From Pristionchus mayeri (Eukaryota > Nematoda > Chromadorea > Rhabditida > Neodiplogasteridae), in NCBI GenBank assembly GCA_036245805.1, contig BTRK01000001.1, positions 11,284,001 through 11,348,000 of the forward strand: a stretch of DNA of 64,000 nt, in the 5' to 3' direction. Below, in pieces: positions 17,465 to 29,013 of the stretch. The notes below the pieces were generated by a model, which saw nothing but the letters and a program-made list of their open reading frames with translations, made no database searches and had not been told where the DNA came from. Each line of letters starts with the position of its first letter. The first letter of the stretch is position 1. Position numbers and translations under genes: made by a program.

Positions 17465-19959
17465 TGCTCATCAAACAACTGAGAGATATCGCCTCTGAAG
17501 TACATTCGCTACCCTCCGGTATGTGTCATGTGACTTTACGAACAAATAGGCCTGATCAGATCTCTGAACAAGTTAAGAGGTTGATCTCGCATTGCGATGT
17601 CACTATGGAATCGGGAAGATTCATCGTTTTCACAGAGCAGGTTCGGATTGCCTGTTTTGGAAAGCCATTTCACTGTTGCAAACAAGGAAATTATCAGGCC
17701 GAAACTTCTCAAAATGTCACTGTCATATTCACTGAAGATCCTGAGCATCCAATTATTCTGCCGATCACCTGCAATTCAGCCAAAATGCACCCGCAGCAGC
17801 AGATTCTTGCTGTATTGCGTAAGTGTGCCCAAAATTGAACATGAGCATGATAGAGTATGGTGTTCAGATGGCAGAGAGCTCAAGATATTTGACATTGATA
17901 AGCAGCCTACTGTTAAGAAGACGTGCATTCAAGAAGAAGAGGTCGTCTTCTGGCGATGGATCGACGATTATACCATCGGGGTCGTCACTCAATCCACCGT
18001 CTATCACTGGGACTTCAGAGGTACATTAAATTGACTTTTAAGCCAAGAATTTTCCCAATTCACAGTAGTTCCCTATAAGTCCTAATCTTTCAGGGGACAG
18101 CAAACCGATGAAAATATTCAAAAGGCACGATTCCCTGAACGGATGCCGAATCATCGACTATCGAGGAAACGAAGGGCTGAAATCACTCGTACTCATTGGA
18201 GAACATACTCAGGTTCATCTTTGAACTTCCACAAATTATGTGATCAGAATTTAAAACGTGTCCACACTTGGCAATTTTCGACATTTAGATTAGTGTAGCA
18301 CATGTGAAACCCTTGTGCAATTCCAACACTGGTAGATTGAAGTTCTAAGTGTCTGCAGCACAAATTCCCAATAAATTCCAATTACCTGTGTATTTCGCTC
18401 AGGGTGGTCGTACAACGGGGTGGATGCAGTTGTTGTTCACTGGCTCGGCTCACCTCCTTGCCAATAGACTGTCGCATCCCATGGCGGGAGACTGCGCCTG
18501 CTTCGTCGAGTACACCATGCAGGGAAATGCCCATCCAACGGATCTGTTTGTCTCTTCTCGCCGCAATGAAGAGGGCGGAAAAGTGAGCGAAGAAAATGGT
18601 GGAGCAGTCAAACATATTTTGGGTTTTTGTCCTGACCGGCCTCTCCAGAAAGTGCTCGTCTCTTGACGGCTCTCTCTAGAGGAGACAGCTTATTTAAACT
18701 TATAGATGTAGAGTAGCCCGCACCTGTCCTACTCCCCTAAGAATCCTGAGAAAGTCTAAGAATGCCAGTTTCAGCTGGTGATTATGGAAGTGGGAACTCG
18801 TGCGATGGGCAACAAACCTTATTCGAAGAAATCAGTGGACGTGAACCACACGCAAGTGTTGAATGATGATTACCCTCAGCACCTCGAGGAACCAAGCTCA
18901 GTTTTGTTTTTATGTGCACAATGTATACAAATAACATTATATAAAAGTAGAGACAAATAACGTAACCAACCGTAGATGTTTGCCGTTTGTGATAAGGATG
19001 GCGCCGTAAGAAACGACTTTATTCATTCTGCATTGTCTCTCACCATTCAAAGAGACGATGGACCTTGCAAAAAAATGAAACCATTTTTGTGAATCAATCA
19101 AATGACATGAAATGGCAACTCCTGACTGAAGCCTGACTGTATTGTGGGATGGCACTAGGTCCTGGCAACCCGACATATTTGTAGGCGTCCTCGAAGCTGG
19201 GCGTTGCGCTCGTCCTCACAAAGCATGGATTTGTCCACGTTGTCGATGTCGAGTTTGGATATCTGATGTTCTCCGTACGAATTATTTTGGGAATGACTGT
19301 CATGGCAAAGTACGATGATGGCTTCATTGGAATCACCAATGAAAGAGAGGCATGTTTATTGCTTTTATTTTATTATGCTACATATTTTAAGAGAGGGTCC
19401 ATTCTTGAAAATACTGTAATCCTCGCTACTTATTAAAATGGATGTTTTGCAGGTTAAATCTGTGGTAGTTGACATTCCCGGTATGCTCCAATACGTTGCA
19501 GCGACGAATGAGATTCTGGCATCGAGGCTGAAAATAAGGTGGAAATCTCTAATACCCGATGAGAAAAAAACACTAGAAAAAAAGGTAAACACTAGAAAAA
19601 AATCATAAAATATTAATTGTCGTAGTTCGGCTGGTGTATCTTCGACCGAGAGCGAATTGAACATGGGAGAGCTTAGAGAGGAGAGTGGAGATGAATCATC
19701 CTCTTCTTCCTCTTCGGAAACTTTCAGCAATGATAATACTGATCCAGAGTCAACAAGCGTCGTAGTTGAGCAGGTAAGCAAACAGGAACAGTAAACAAAA
19801 AATTGGATATGGATTGTAGGCAGTGATTGTTGTTATGCATTCTCTGCAAAAATCTATTATAATACACAAAACTCCCCAATTCAGAAGCCAACAATCTCAA
19901 GCGAGAATAAATCTCCACCGATCCCAGAAGAGTCTTGGGAGGCACGATCACGTTTCTAA
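17465..19959 (+). CDS. Clathrin heavy chain N-terminal-domain-like protein, lacking the heavy-chain legs
   Basis: Exons modelled: 17465-17640, 17698-17818, 17856-18020, 18094-18212, 18403-18582, 18775-18900, 19185-19349, 19453-19584, about 19626-19773 and about 19885-19959 (TAA). Sequence follows the seven-bladed propeller of the clathrin terminal domain: VTMESGRFIVFTEQ, CNSAKMHPQQQILAVL, FDIDKQP, EEEVVFWRWIDDYTIGVVTQ, STVYHWDFRGDSKPMKIFKR, GWMQLLF, CACFVEYTMQGNAHPTDLF, LVIMEVGTRAMGNKPYSKK and GVALVLTKHGFVHVVDVEF. After the propeller the long alpha-solenoid is absent; instead there is a Ser/Glu-rich tail (ELREESGDESSSSSSS). Possible start ATG at 17521. The intron 17819-17855 would be only 37 nt, the intron after 19349 starts GC, and the 19584/19626 junction is a phase mismatch unless a donor near 19533 is used. 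The role could be cargo/adaptor binding through the propeller, but this is inferred. Confidence 0.7.
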
Positions 19960-20003
19960 TTCCTTATCATGTTTCTAATTCCCTATCATGTTTCTAATTC
20001 CCT
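19951..20003. repeat. Short tandem repeat, unit about 19 bp (TTTCTAATTCCCTATCATG)
   Basis: Nearly three copies directly after, and partly overlapping, the stop codon of the clathrin-like gene. Confidence 0.7.
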
Positions 20004-20581
20004 TTATATCATCTATTTTCTATTCTCCAACAATATCGCATGATAAAGTATTATTATAAATTCCATAACGTGTAAAGCTTGACAGAAAAGGGATGCATAT
20101 TTGCAATGAGCCCATACTTGAAATCTATCACTATCCTATCACTAACTAGTTGAATAATTTTTCAATAACAATTTGAATTGACCTTACGCAAAATCTGCAT
20201 GAATTTAACTATTGTACCTTCAACATTAGTATTACAAAAAAGGATTTTCGGGCCGGAAGCCTACATCAACCAATACATTTGAATGGTGAAAACGCTTTGC
20301 TATTGAGTGCGAAAGGTGAAGAATTTGTTTACCGTTGTTTAAATAATATTACACGGAACGTCAAAACGTTAACTCAGAAAGATAGGCCCTTATAACTATG
20401 ATGCGTCTCTCAACATCTATTGGCCCAAAGAGAGATGGTCTTATCTCTTTTCCCTTCTCGTCGATTTCTCTTCTGGCAATGATCGGGAGGTTTAACGTCC
20501 CTGTCTCTCCACTCTTTCCCTCTTCTCTTACCTCAAGAGTCCATCTCACTGTCGTTGACAGTTGTGAGCGACATCAGACTT

Positions 20582-20628
20582 GCGTGACGCATCACTGATA
20601 ACGCTTCGTGACGCATCACTGATAACGC
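20582..20628. repeat. Tandem duplication of a 22-bp element with TGACGCATCA core
   Basis: Two perfect copies of CGTGACGCATCACTGATAACGC separated by 2 bp. The core resembles bZIP-type sites and the pair lies about 210 bp upstream of a TATA box. Confidence 0.6.
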
Positions 20629-20836
20629 AAGGTGAGGTACAAGGAAAATAAACATCGAAGAAGAGCAAAGAGAAATGGTTGCATATTAGCAACTGAAAAT
20701 CTCATTGTATGAGCATACAGTTCTGACAATTTTAATTTAAGTAAGAACTGGTTGATCCTATCGAAATCTCGTGATAGGCAAAGAGGGAGATAGCAAAGTG
20801 GGAGTGCTTTCTTCAAGATCGGAATGAGGAACCGAC

Positions 20837-20944
20837 TATATAAAGAGGAGACTGGACGAGAGCCGTGAGATCAAAATGAAACCCCAGTATATTCTGGAAT
20901 CGCACAATCCCGCTACTACAGAATGTATTTTTATTAGCTTATAG
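20837..20944 (+). promoter_or_regulatory. Candidate TATA promoter and short ORF
   Basis: TATATAAAG at 20837, then an ATG at 20876 opening a 22-residue frame (MKPQYILESHNPATTEC...). A donor-like GTATTT inside it suggests it could be a first exon, but no partner exon was recognised. Confidence 0.3.
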
Positions 20945-22454
20945 AGTGTAATCTTTAGAGCTAAATTCTTGCATATGTGTACTCCATCGTCACAATAATT
21001 TTATACAGGATGATTTTTTAATGATTTTCTTAAATTTTTTATCTATAGTACGGTTTAGGGGGGAAATGAATAAAGTGATATGAAGCACTCTCATTTCTCG
21101 CTTCTTTATGTTCCCGTAATGAAAATTGATTTACATTTTCAACTGTATTCGAAGAACAACAAGCTGTCATCAGTTCTGATCGGAACTATTGTTGCGACCT
21201 CACTGTGCTCGTAGACTTCCACCGAATGCTTATCATGGCGTTTTTTGCCTCAAGATTTAATTAACTGCATCACATCAGTTCAACTACTCTACGCGTAGTT
21301 GAAGAATTGACGATACCACCCGAAGCTGTCGATATATGAAGAATGCACACGTATGTTGTTTTGAAATTTTCTACGATGAAACACACTCATTATCGTAATG
21401 TTTCTTCTGCATCAAGAACCGCACTCAAGCTGAATTTGCAATCTGAAACAAACATTTTTCCAGATTGGCTTGATGTATATGCCACAGATCATCAACCCTC
21501 AATTGCGAGAAGAAAGACGCGTCGATTGCAAGATATTCTTGCAGAGGTTGCACTTATTCAAGTCATCAGCTACTTTAAATTGCAGAAAACGAGCGGTCAG
21601 TTCGAGAAGATGGTTTGAAGCAGTAGAGATTCGATCGTAAAGATTCTGTGATAAAGTATATCCGTAATTTTTGAACGATTTTATATGACAATTTATGTGA
21701 TCAGATGATAACAACAATCCGTTGCAACAAGCTATCGTGCACCGAGTCCACATTGAAGAAACATGTTCCATAATGTTCCATAGTGGAACATTTTTTTCCA
21801 TGTTTTTCCATTTTCGAAATTCTATATTAAAATGGATGCACTGGTGGCTGTATTTGTGTGCGGAGCTTCAATACTTTATTTTTAATCGATTTGTGTGAAA
21901 AAAGAAGAGAAAATATTCATTAATTTATTATTTGAGCGATTTCAGCAAAAAAATCCTATAATTGGCATTTTGCGATCGCTAAAAGTTTACTACAGAGCAG
22001 GTTACGGTACTCACTGGTCTTTCGTGAGTTGTTCTCTTTTATCTTTGCCTATTCCCGCATTCACTTTTTTCGGAGTTTCTAATCAATAATTCACTGCTTT
22101 CTATTGATTATTTGCTGCAATTCCATGTCCTCATATCACCACCAAAGTATCCGCCTCTGTTCAATGCCCTGTTCGCTTTCAAAAACCGCGTCATTAAGCT
22201 AACTTCATTGTTTAATTGCAATTGCTCTGTTTTTGTGCTCTTGTATTGGACGCCCATGCACGTTTCACTACCCACTACTCTTATTTAGCATGCGCCGTGT
22301 TCGTGTTTAGTCGATATTCACACTTTGACTATGGGAAAATCGATTTATAGTATGTTTTTGAGGCCACTTTTCTCGCGTGGTTTGCTTGCTTTTCGCCAAG
22401 TTGTTTTCCCCTTATTGTTCGATTTTTGTGTTGTTTAAATTTAAATATTCTAGG

Positions 22455-23026
22455 ATGAACCGCACTCTCGGATTCCTTCGCCTCGCTGTTCGCGCCACCC
22501 AGCAGTCGCGCGCATCCTCCGGGCAGCTCGCGCCCGCCGAGATCACCATCACCACCTGGAGAAAGGTACGCCTCCTTTACGTTACACTATTAGTTCATTC
22601 TATCCCTGGTCAAGCAACGTATTTATATTCCTCTTTTCCAGGACCACGCGAAGCACGGGAGACGTCAGCTAGCCCTACCTCAACGTGCGCAACAAGGTTA
22701 TTTTTCATTTATTTATTTAAATTTGTGCAGTTTGCTCACTTTCGAGTAACCATGATGCACTTTTGTAACCTTATTTTTATGAGAGAACTTGAAACGCCCT
22801 TCTTTTACTAGTGTCTGTAAATATGCGTTTTTGATAGAGAGAGAAGTCGCAAGTAACCATAGTCATAGTTACCGAATTTTGTTTGATTCGGTCATCAATC
22901 TATACATTAATCCTACTCCGTTTACAGCCTTTCCCTTGGGGCGATGGCAACCACTCCCTCTTCCACAACAAGAGCGAGCAGTACGTGCCCGGAGTGGGCT
23001 TTGAGGAGGACCGCAAGCACCACTAG
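22455..23026 (+). pseudogene. Cytochrome c oxidase subunit 6A-like pseudogene, left arm
   Basis: COX6A is a small inner-membrane subunit of complex IV. Exon 1 (22455-22565) gives a mitochondrial presequence-like start (MNRTLGFLRLAVRATQQSRA). Exon 2 (22642-22696) begins DHAKHGRR and ends in PYLNVRNK, but these two parts are in different frames. Exon 3 (22928-23026) gives PFPWGDGNHSLFHNKSEQ, the diagnostic COX6A motif, and ends in FEEDRKHH and TAG. The membrane-span-encoding portion between exons 1 and 2 is absent. The frameshift and missing span show that it is broken. Introns are retained, so it came from genomic DNA, not a retrocopy. Confidence 0.8.
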
Positions 23027-23236
23027 AGGAGCACGAGTAGATGAAGGTGAGTTGCTTATCTTCTTCCATACTCGTATTGCTGATCTACGTATTGAATTTA
23101 TTGTATTCTTGCTGATTGTTTTAGTGTGACTACGCACAGTGATGGTCCCCACGTTTTTAGATAGCACCACATGAATATTTTTTTTCGTTTAAATTTCGGC
23201 CAAGGAAATTATATTGTTATGTTCTTCCCCTTACAG

Positions 23237-25075
23237 GCCCGGCGAGCGACATGAGAATCTGAAGGCAGACCTCGTGAGGAGAATCAAAATGCTCGAGTAC
23301 TGCCCCAAGCAGGAGAGGTATGCCGTGTCTCATCCATTTCCTGCACACATTTCGTTGTTAGTTCATATCCATATTCGTCTTTTCTTTTCTGAAAATTAGA
23401 ACTATATTTTTCTCTCGTTACAGTGAACTAATCCCGGATTATTGTTGAAGACAAATTTATCAGCTCAGTCATCTTCGGTTATTTCAGAAACAAAAACTAC
23501 CACCTGACGAACAGGTGAGAAGAGCCGCCGAAATACGAGGAGGGCGCCCCCGGTTTGTTGATTTTATGTGGAACTCATTTCTTTTTATTGCTCACGCTTC
23601 CCGATTCCGTATGTAAGATGCGAACAGTACGAGTCAATTTATCATAGCAATATACTTAACTATTTTAATTTGAAAAATTAAATTCTTGCAGATCCGAACG
23701 AGCCCATCGATGTGGACGCCTACCCACTGGAGTCAGCGAATGCGATTAGATGGAAGCAGGGAAGGGAACTGCTGAGGAAGTATCTAGAGGTAAACGATTG
23801 CATCCATTGCCCCCTATGCCTCTATTGTTGATGAATCCCAGTCCTATTTATATATATTTATATCTAGAGTTGTTGCATCTGTTGATACAAAGCTAGACGA
23901 ATTGAATTAATCAATTTGAAAGTAGCATTAGTAATTATTTAATTAATCGATGTAGGGAATCGGGTACTCGGAGACGATTCTGGACGTTCGCGGCTTCCGA
24001 TTCAAGAACCTCCTCGGCACGATTCCACCCGGTGAGCAGAACCGGTGAGCAGGTGAGCAGGTGAGCACGATTCCATCTCTTGATGGACACCCGAGATGAA
24101 TTTATTAAAAGAAAAGTACAATGTAGACAAGAGTCATCGATTTTACTGGGATTATTTAACTGAGAAATATCTCCTGCTTGAATTATATTCACTATAGTAA
24201 TGCCTGGATTCGTTACTGTCAGGTGAAGGAACGAAAATATCCCTTTAGACTTATGAATAATACGATACTGCGCAGTTTTTGGTTTCTGAGATTTCTAGTC
24301 ATAGTTACTGAATTTTGTTTGAATCTTTATCTAATCTATGCATTAATCCTACTCCGTTTGCAGCATTTCCCTTGGCGCGATGGAAACCACTCACTCTTCC
24401 ACAACAAGAGCGAGCAGTGCGTGCCCGGAGTGGGCTTTGAGGAGGACCGCAAGCACCACTAGAGGGGCAACGAGTAGATGGAGGTGAGTTGCTTATCTTC
24501 TTCCATTAAAGCGTGACCCTACTCGCATTGCTGTTCTACTTTCTTTGGAACATAAATCTAATTAGTGAAACATTACTGGGACTTGACATCGTATTGTATT
24601 TAGTCCATTGTTGAATCAAGAATCTTGATGCGATTATTTTTTTCTAAAGGGGAGCGCTTTCTACTTCTCATTCGCAATTTATCAACTTAATTGCATTGCT
24701 TTAAGATGCTGCGCGAGCAGATCAACGTCGACGACACGACGACGAAGCGCACGCGCGGATTCGGATTCACCACTGGTTAGTTCGTTACACATTTTTTTGT
24801 TTACTTTTTCTTACGTGTATAAAACACATAGCAGTAACTAATTGCGATAAAATGGTCCAGTTGTTTATTTATTATAAGTTTGAAACGTGGGTTTGCCTGG
24901 TAGATGGGAAGGGAGAATGAGTTGCTTACAATCTTTCATTCGATTGTAAAGGTGTGATAAGCTGAACACGATTGTGACTACTACCTAACAATTTCCCTCA
25001 TTACAAAAATTCATGCAATCTAAACAATATTTGTTCCAGGCAGTCTCGGATCACTCGACGACGATAAAGGAATCC
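23237..25075 (+). pseudogene. Unidentified host-like exons in the left arm
   Basis: Exon-like segments with good splice borders: 23237-23317 (PGERHENLKADLVRRIKMLE), 23692-23789 (PNEPIDVDAYPLESANAI and WKQGRELLRKYLE), 23956-24031 (GIGYSETILDVRGFRF), 24706-24775 (MLREQINVDDTTTKRTRGFG) and from 25040 (GSLGSLDDDKGI). Phases join for the later ones but are inconsistent after the first, where KNYHLTN and PPKYEEGAP appear in different frames. The family is not recognised. All but the extra COX6A piece are mirrored in the right arm. Confidence 0.5.
24364..24462 (+). pseudogene. Second, partial COX6A exon 3 copy (left arm only)
   Basis: Reads HFPWRDGNHSLFHNKSEQ...DRKHH and TAG, with the key PFPWGDG changed to HFPWRDG. 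It lies within the 170-bp segment missing from the right arm. Confidence 0.75.
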
Positions 25076-25480
25076 CCCCCCCCTCCCTTCCCCTCCCTCC
25101 AATTAGTGACCCCCCAATGTGATTAGGAGAACATCCGATTATTTTGGACTGATTTATTGCCCCCATTCCCTCTCTTGTTGTTTAGTATGATAACAAGGTT
25201 ATTATATGTTATCAAATCACTGTTATTGCTTCGGCAATTTCATTGTATTTGTAAATTAGTAAATTCTTTACGCTATTTTTTAGTTTGAGCCTCGGGGACA
25301 CAAGTACGGATTCCAGTTAGACTACACATTGTGCAACTTAGGCGATCGTGTACATTAGGTCACATCGTAAAAACATCTTTATTGCAATTTTTTGACACAT
25401 CGGCGACAAACGATTACGATAGAGATTCGACGATATAACAATTGATAGATTCATCGTGAAAACAGTAGATAGAATGTAAA

Positions 25481-26871
25481 CTAGTCTTTAACGGGCTTTC
25501 CATCTACTTCAATGACTCTTCTCATTTGGGTGTGCACATGTCGAATGTAATTTTGGCATTTATCGCCAGTGAGCACGTTCGTCCAGAACTCGTTGATTCC
25601 CTCTACTAGGTGGGGCACGTTAGTGGGCTTCCAAGTCGTCTTGAGATATCGCTTCATTTCTCCCCAGACCAACTCCACAGGATTGAGGTCTGGGGATTCT
25701 GCAGGCCAGTCCTCTGTCTTCAATGATTAGGGTTATTTTTATATCTCTCAACTAGAATCACAATGTTTACTTTCTTCACGTTCTCTACCGAGTGCCCTTT
25801 ATCATGCAGATCAGAAATAGTACCTCGATCTCCTCCCTTTTGAGGAACTCCTTGGTTATGTTTGCTTTATGACAGGGCGCATTGTCCTGCACCAGCAATG
25901 ACTTCCCTCCGAAGTTCTCCCTAAAACGTGAGTCTTTTCTTCGGATGTAGTTACATTTTGTTTTAGTATTTCCGATAATTCAGACTATTATGAGTATTTA
26001 TACGATACTTACACACCTTTCCCACTCCACGTATCCGTCCCTGAGGATCTTGCAGTACTCGACTGCATCGACTCGGCATGAACCATCAAGGACAACCAGG
26101 TTGGTCGGGCCTTTCCAAGAGATCCCACCCCACACAAGCACCTCAATCAGACACATTTAATTCACAATTGAGATATACTCCAACCTTCTGAGGGTGCTTG
26201 AAGGTACTTTTGATGCGTCTATCCCTTGCCGTAGACAACACCCAGACCTTCCTTGAGTTGGAATCGAGTTGAATCATCGATTCATCCGTGAAGATGTGCT
26301 TCCGGAAGGTACAGTTCTCCTCGATTCGTGCCTTGCACCAGTCGACTCGAGGTTGGCGATTCGCCAGACGGACTGAGTGACCATATCTCACGTCCAGATT
26401 GACATAGCCAATCTCATTCCTGATCCTTTCCACTGGGTACTCGGATAGCTGAAATAGAAATAATTGGGAAAACAAGTGATTGTGTGTACCTGCAGGCCGA
26501 ATTCTGTCTCGATGGATTGGAGAAGAGACGAGAGAGTAATCTCGTCGTCGTCCTCGTACATCTTCGCGATGTGAGACCGAACGGCAGGGTACAGATCGGG
26601 AGGGATGGTCTCAGGTCGAGGAGAGTACTCCTTCTCCAGCTTGGGTGGAAGGGCAAGAAGACGCTGAATGGTCGTCGGGGAAACCACATGGCCCATGACA
26701 AGAAGGCGCCTCGACATCTCCTTATAAGGGATTCCCTGATCATCCCATCCTACTAAGCAGTCCTTCCATGTCTTGTCCACGTTCTGTTCAAATTATTAAT
26801 GTTCACTTGTGAAAGGAGATGATAAAATGTCGATGGTAAATACTCACAATGCTTGCCAGGGATTGCGCCAT
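25481..26871 (-). CDS. Tc1-type DD34E transposase, apparently intact
   Basis: Six exons fit in phase on the minus strand: 26848-26871, 26490-26783, 26185-26448, 26017-26141, 25824-25920 and 25481-25717 (TAG), giving 346 residues, the usual size for Tc1 transposases. The N-terminal helix-turn-helix region includes WDDQGIPYKEMSRRLL and VVSPTTIQRLL. The DDE core shows HIFTDES (first D), VLVWGGISWKG, LLVQDNAPCHKA (second D) and WPAESPDLNPVELVWGEMKR (E). Counting the spliced protein gives 34 residues between the second D and E, the Tc1-family spacing. No stops or frameshifts are seen, so the protein may be active. It is divergently arranged with the gene starting at 26957. Confidence 0.85.
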
Positions 26872-26956
26872 TGTAAGATGAACTCGTTTCCAACGAAGAA
26901 TGGAGAGTACCTGGAATGTTAAAATTGAGAAGGACATGCATATCATGGTTTCATAG
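26872..26956. promoter_or_regulatory. Shared divergent start region of transposase and accessory gene
   Basis: 85 bp separate the two proposed start codons. A bidirectional promoter is implied by position only; no TATA box is seen in this short interval. Confidence 0.35.
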
Positions 26957-28873
26957 ATGTCGGTGATCATGCTTATCGATGGGGACTTCGAACTAGTCGA
27001 TCGTAGTTCTCTCAAGAAAGGAAGCGTCGAGGGACTGGGCGAGAAATGTTTCTTCGAGTATCACGGTGTGAGAAAGGAGGGCATATTCTGCCAGGGAGGA
27101 TTCCACAAGGCAATGGAGAAGGAAATCGGAAATTGGAGAGATGGGACAAAGACGATCGACAATCAACGGAAGAAGAAAGATCTGGTCAGCCAATTACAAA
27201 GTGAGATTGAAATGAACGGTTCGCAGAAGCGAACGGTCATCGTCCGGGGAAAGTCAGTGGAAGTGGCAGTGAGAGAGAAGAGAGAGAAGAGGAAGAAGGA
27301 ATCAGGTAGGTCATTCCTTCCATCGCAAATCGCACGCGAAATATCAGATGATGGACTAGCCGCAGTGGAGAAGAAGGCCAAGGTTGTGAAAGGTAAGTTT
27401 TCACACTCGTTTTGTGCTAGAACTGTGAATTCAGGGGGATCAGGGAGAATGAAAGGAGAGAACGAAAGGACTTCCCGATCTGCAGGAGGTTAGATTTTCG
27501 AAGATTGTTCGGTTTCCGGAGAGGTAGTATTCAGGAGATGGAACTGGTGATGATATCAGTTGTCTTTCACAGATGATGGTCCGTTTGAATAGTGGAGAAT
27601 CCACAGGAGATCGGCGACCAGGTTAAATGAAATGATAATTTATCTCAATACAAAACATAGAATCGTCGAAATCTCGGAAATTGGGACGGAGTGTGGAGAG
27701 GGAATCAAACCGGAACCCGACCCCTGTGCTGGAGGACGATTCGGAGGAGGAGGAGGAGGGAGCTGCACCCGATCTATCAGGACTGAGCGGGGATGGAGCA
27801 ATCTGTAAGAATTCTTTTGTTTATGATATGGAGCGTTTCATGTATGAGTGATCTTCCTACATGCTGGGCAATAGCCGATTCAGGGAGAGAGATAAAGGGA
27901 GAAGTAAAACCTTTTCTTCAGTGCTCGCAGCAGTGCAGGCGATGGGGAGCACTCTCGGGAAGCACATGAAGGCGCTCGAGAAGAAATTCGACGACGGCAT
28001 GAGAAAAGTCAATGCCAGAATCGACCGCCTGGAGGATCAAGCTGATGAGATCGCCGATGCTGTTGAGGGACAGCGAGCTATGGTCAGTACTGTAGCACAC
28101 ACTGGAATCCAGAATAGCAGAGAATGCAAATGAATTCGTTATAGTGTCATTACTGTGTACATCTAGGTTCGTCAAGTGGCATCTGCTACTCCCTCCATAG
28201 TAGCAAATGCTCAGAAGGCAGCGCAAGGCACGGACTCGATCAAGGATATGATGCCAGCCCCACCCAAAGGTTTTCTACTCTCATCTTATTATAAGTCAAA
28301 AACATTCTTACAGACTTCGTCTATAAGTACCTGTCGATAGAGGAGGTGGCTGTGCTGGATGAAGAGCACAAAGAACTGCTCTCCTTTGCGAACGCTCTCG
28401 ATAAAAGGGTCTTCACGATCCAAGAACGCAGAATGTCGATTAAAGACAGAGATCAGTCAAAGTGGACCTGGATGAAGAATGTAAGATCACGTATAGTTAT
28501 TTAGAAGTCGCTCACCGTTTACTTACCATTCTCCTTGCAGTGTCTTCTCCATCTCCGTAGATTCGGAATTGGACTGAGGGGAAAGGACGGAGAAGTGATC
28601 TGCATCGGAGCAGTGAGGAAGCGACTCAACTCGTACGCTTCACTGAGAAGAATACAGTTTGAGAAGAATGGTATTGAGATGGACGAAGTGGAGGGAGAGG
28701 GGATTGAGGAGATAGGAGGGGAGAATGGTATGGGCGAGGATGAGGAAGAGGGTCCAGAGGGAGTGGACAATGTGGCTGACGAAGGAGATCACATGGGAGG
28801 GAACATGGGAGGATACCCGGTAGAGAATCCCCCTATCCAGAGAGAGGGTAGCAGAGAATATTTGCAACTCTAA
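26957..28873 (+). CDS. Accessory gene of the palindromic Tc1-like unit, function unknown
   Basis: Eight exons fit in phase: 26957-27305, 27348-27392, 27435-27488, 27661-27804, 27922-28082, 28167-28269, 28314-28480 and 28541-28873 (TAA), about 451 residues without a break. The N-terminal region (MLIDGDFELVDRSSLKKG...) has a Lys/Arg-rich stretch (REKREKRKKESG) resembling a nuclear signal. A middle acidic block (EDDSEEEEEG) follows, then a coiled-coil-like helix (KHMKALEKKFDDGMRKVNAR), a conserved-looking block (LHLRRFGIGLRGKDGEVIC) and an acidic Gly-rich tail. No family is recognised. The start is 86 bp from the transposase start in the opposite direction, so both may share a promoter. It may be a transposition accessory or DNA-binding protein, which is inference. 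Confidence 0.7.
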
Positions 28874-29013
28874 GCCCTACTTTCCATTATAGATGTTCCC
28901 ATAGTAAGGTCGTCGCTGTTAATTCTGTGAATTATGTTACTGTATCGTCTTTTTTTCCATCGTAATGGTCCCATTGTCTTCCAAGTTTCCGATAAACGTT
29001 AAATAGATGGGAT

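Larger units (their letters stand above)
20004..21732. other. Region with no confident gene
   Basis: Contains a direct repeat of CGTGACGCATCACTGATAACGC (20582-20604 and 20607-20628) and a TATA box (20837). Open frames at 20361-20549, 20616-20816 and 21343-21618 lack domains and splice support. Confidence 0.45.
21733..25358 (+). repeat. Left arm of the 10.7-kb palindrome
   Basis: 3626 bp, matching the right arm in inverse orientation with scattered substitutions. It is about 200 bp longer than the right arm, chiefly because of a 170-bp segment (24349-24519) bounded by CCTACTC repeats that the right arm lacks. Confidence 0.85.

Noticed and set aside
22377..22811. 144-residue ORF containing the COX6A start
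   Set aside because: It reads through introns; the splice-consistent exons show a frameshifted COX6A instead.
26957..27305. Idea that the accessory gene starts with a BEN or BAH-type domain
   Set aside because: Hydrophobic spacing is suggestive only; no diagnostic residues could be matched.
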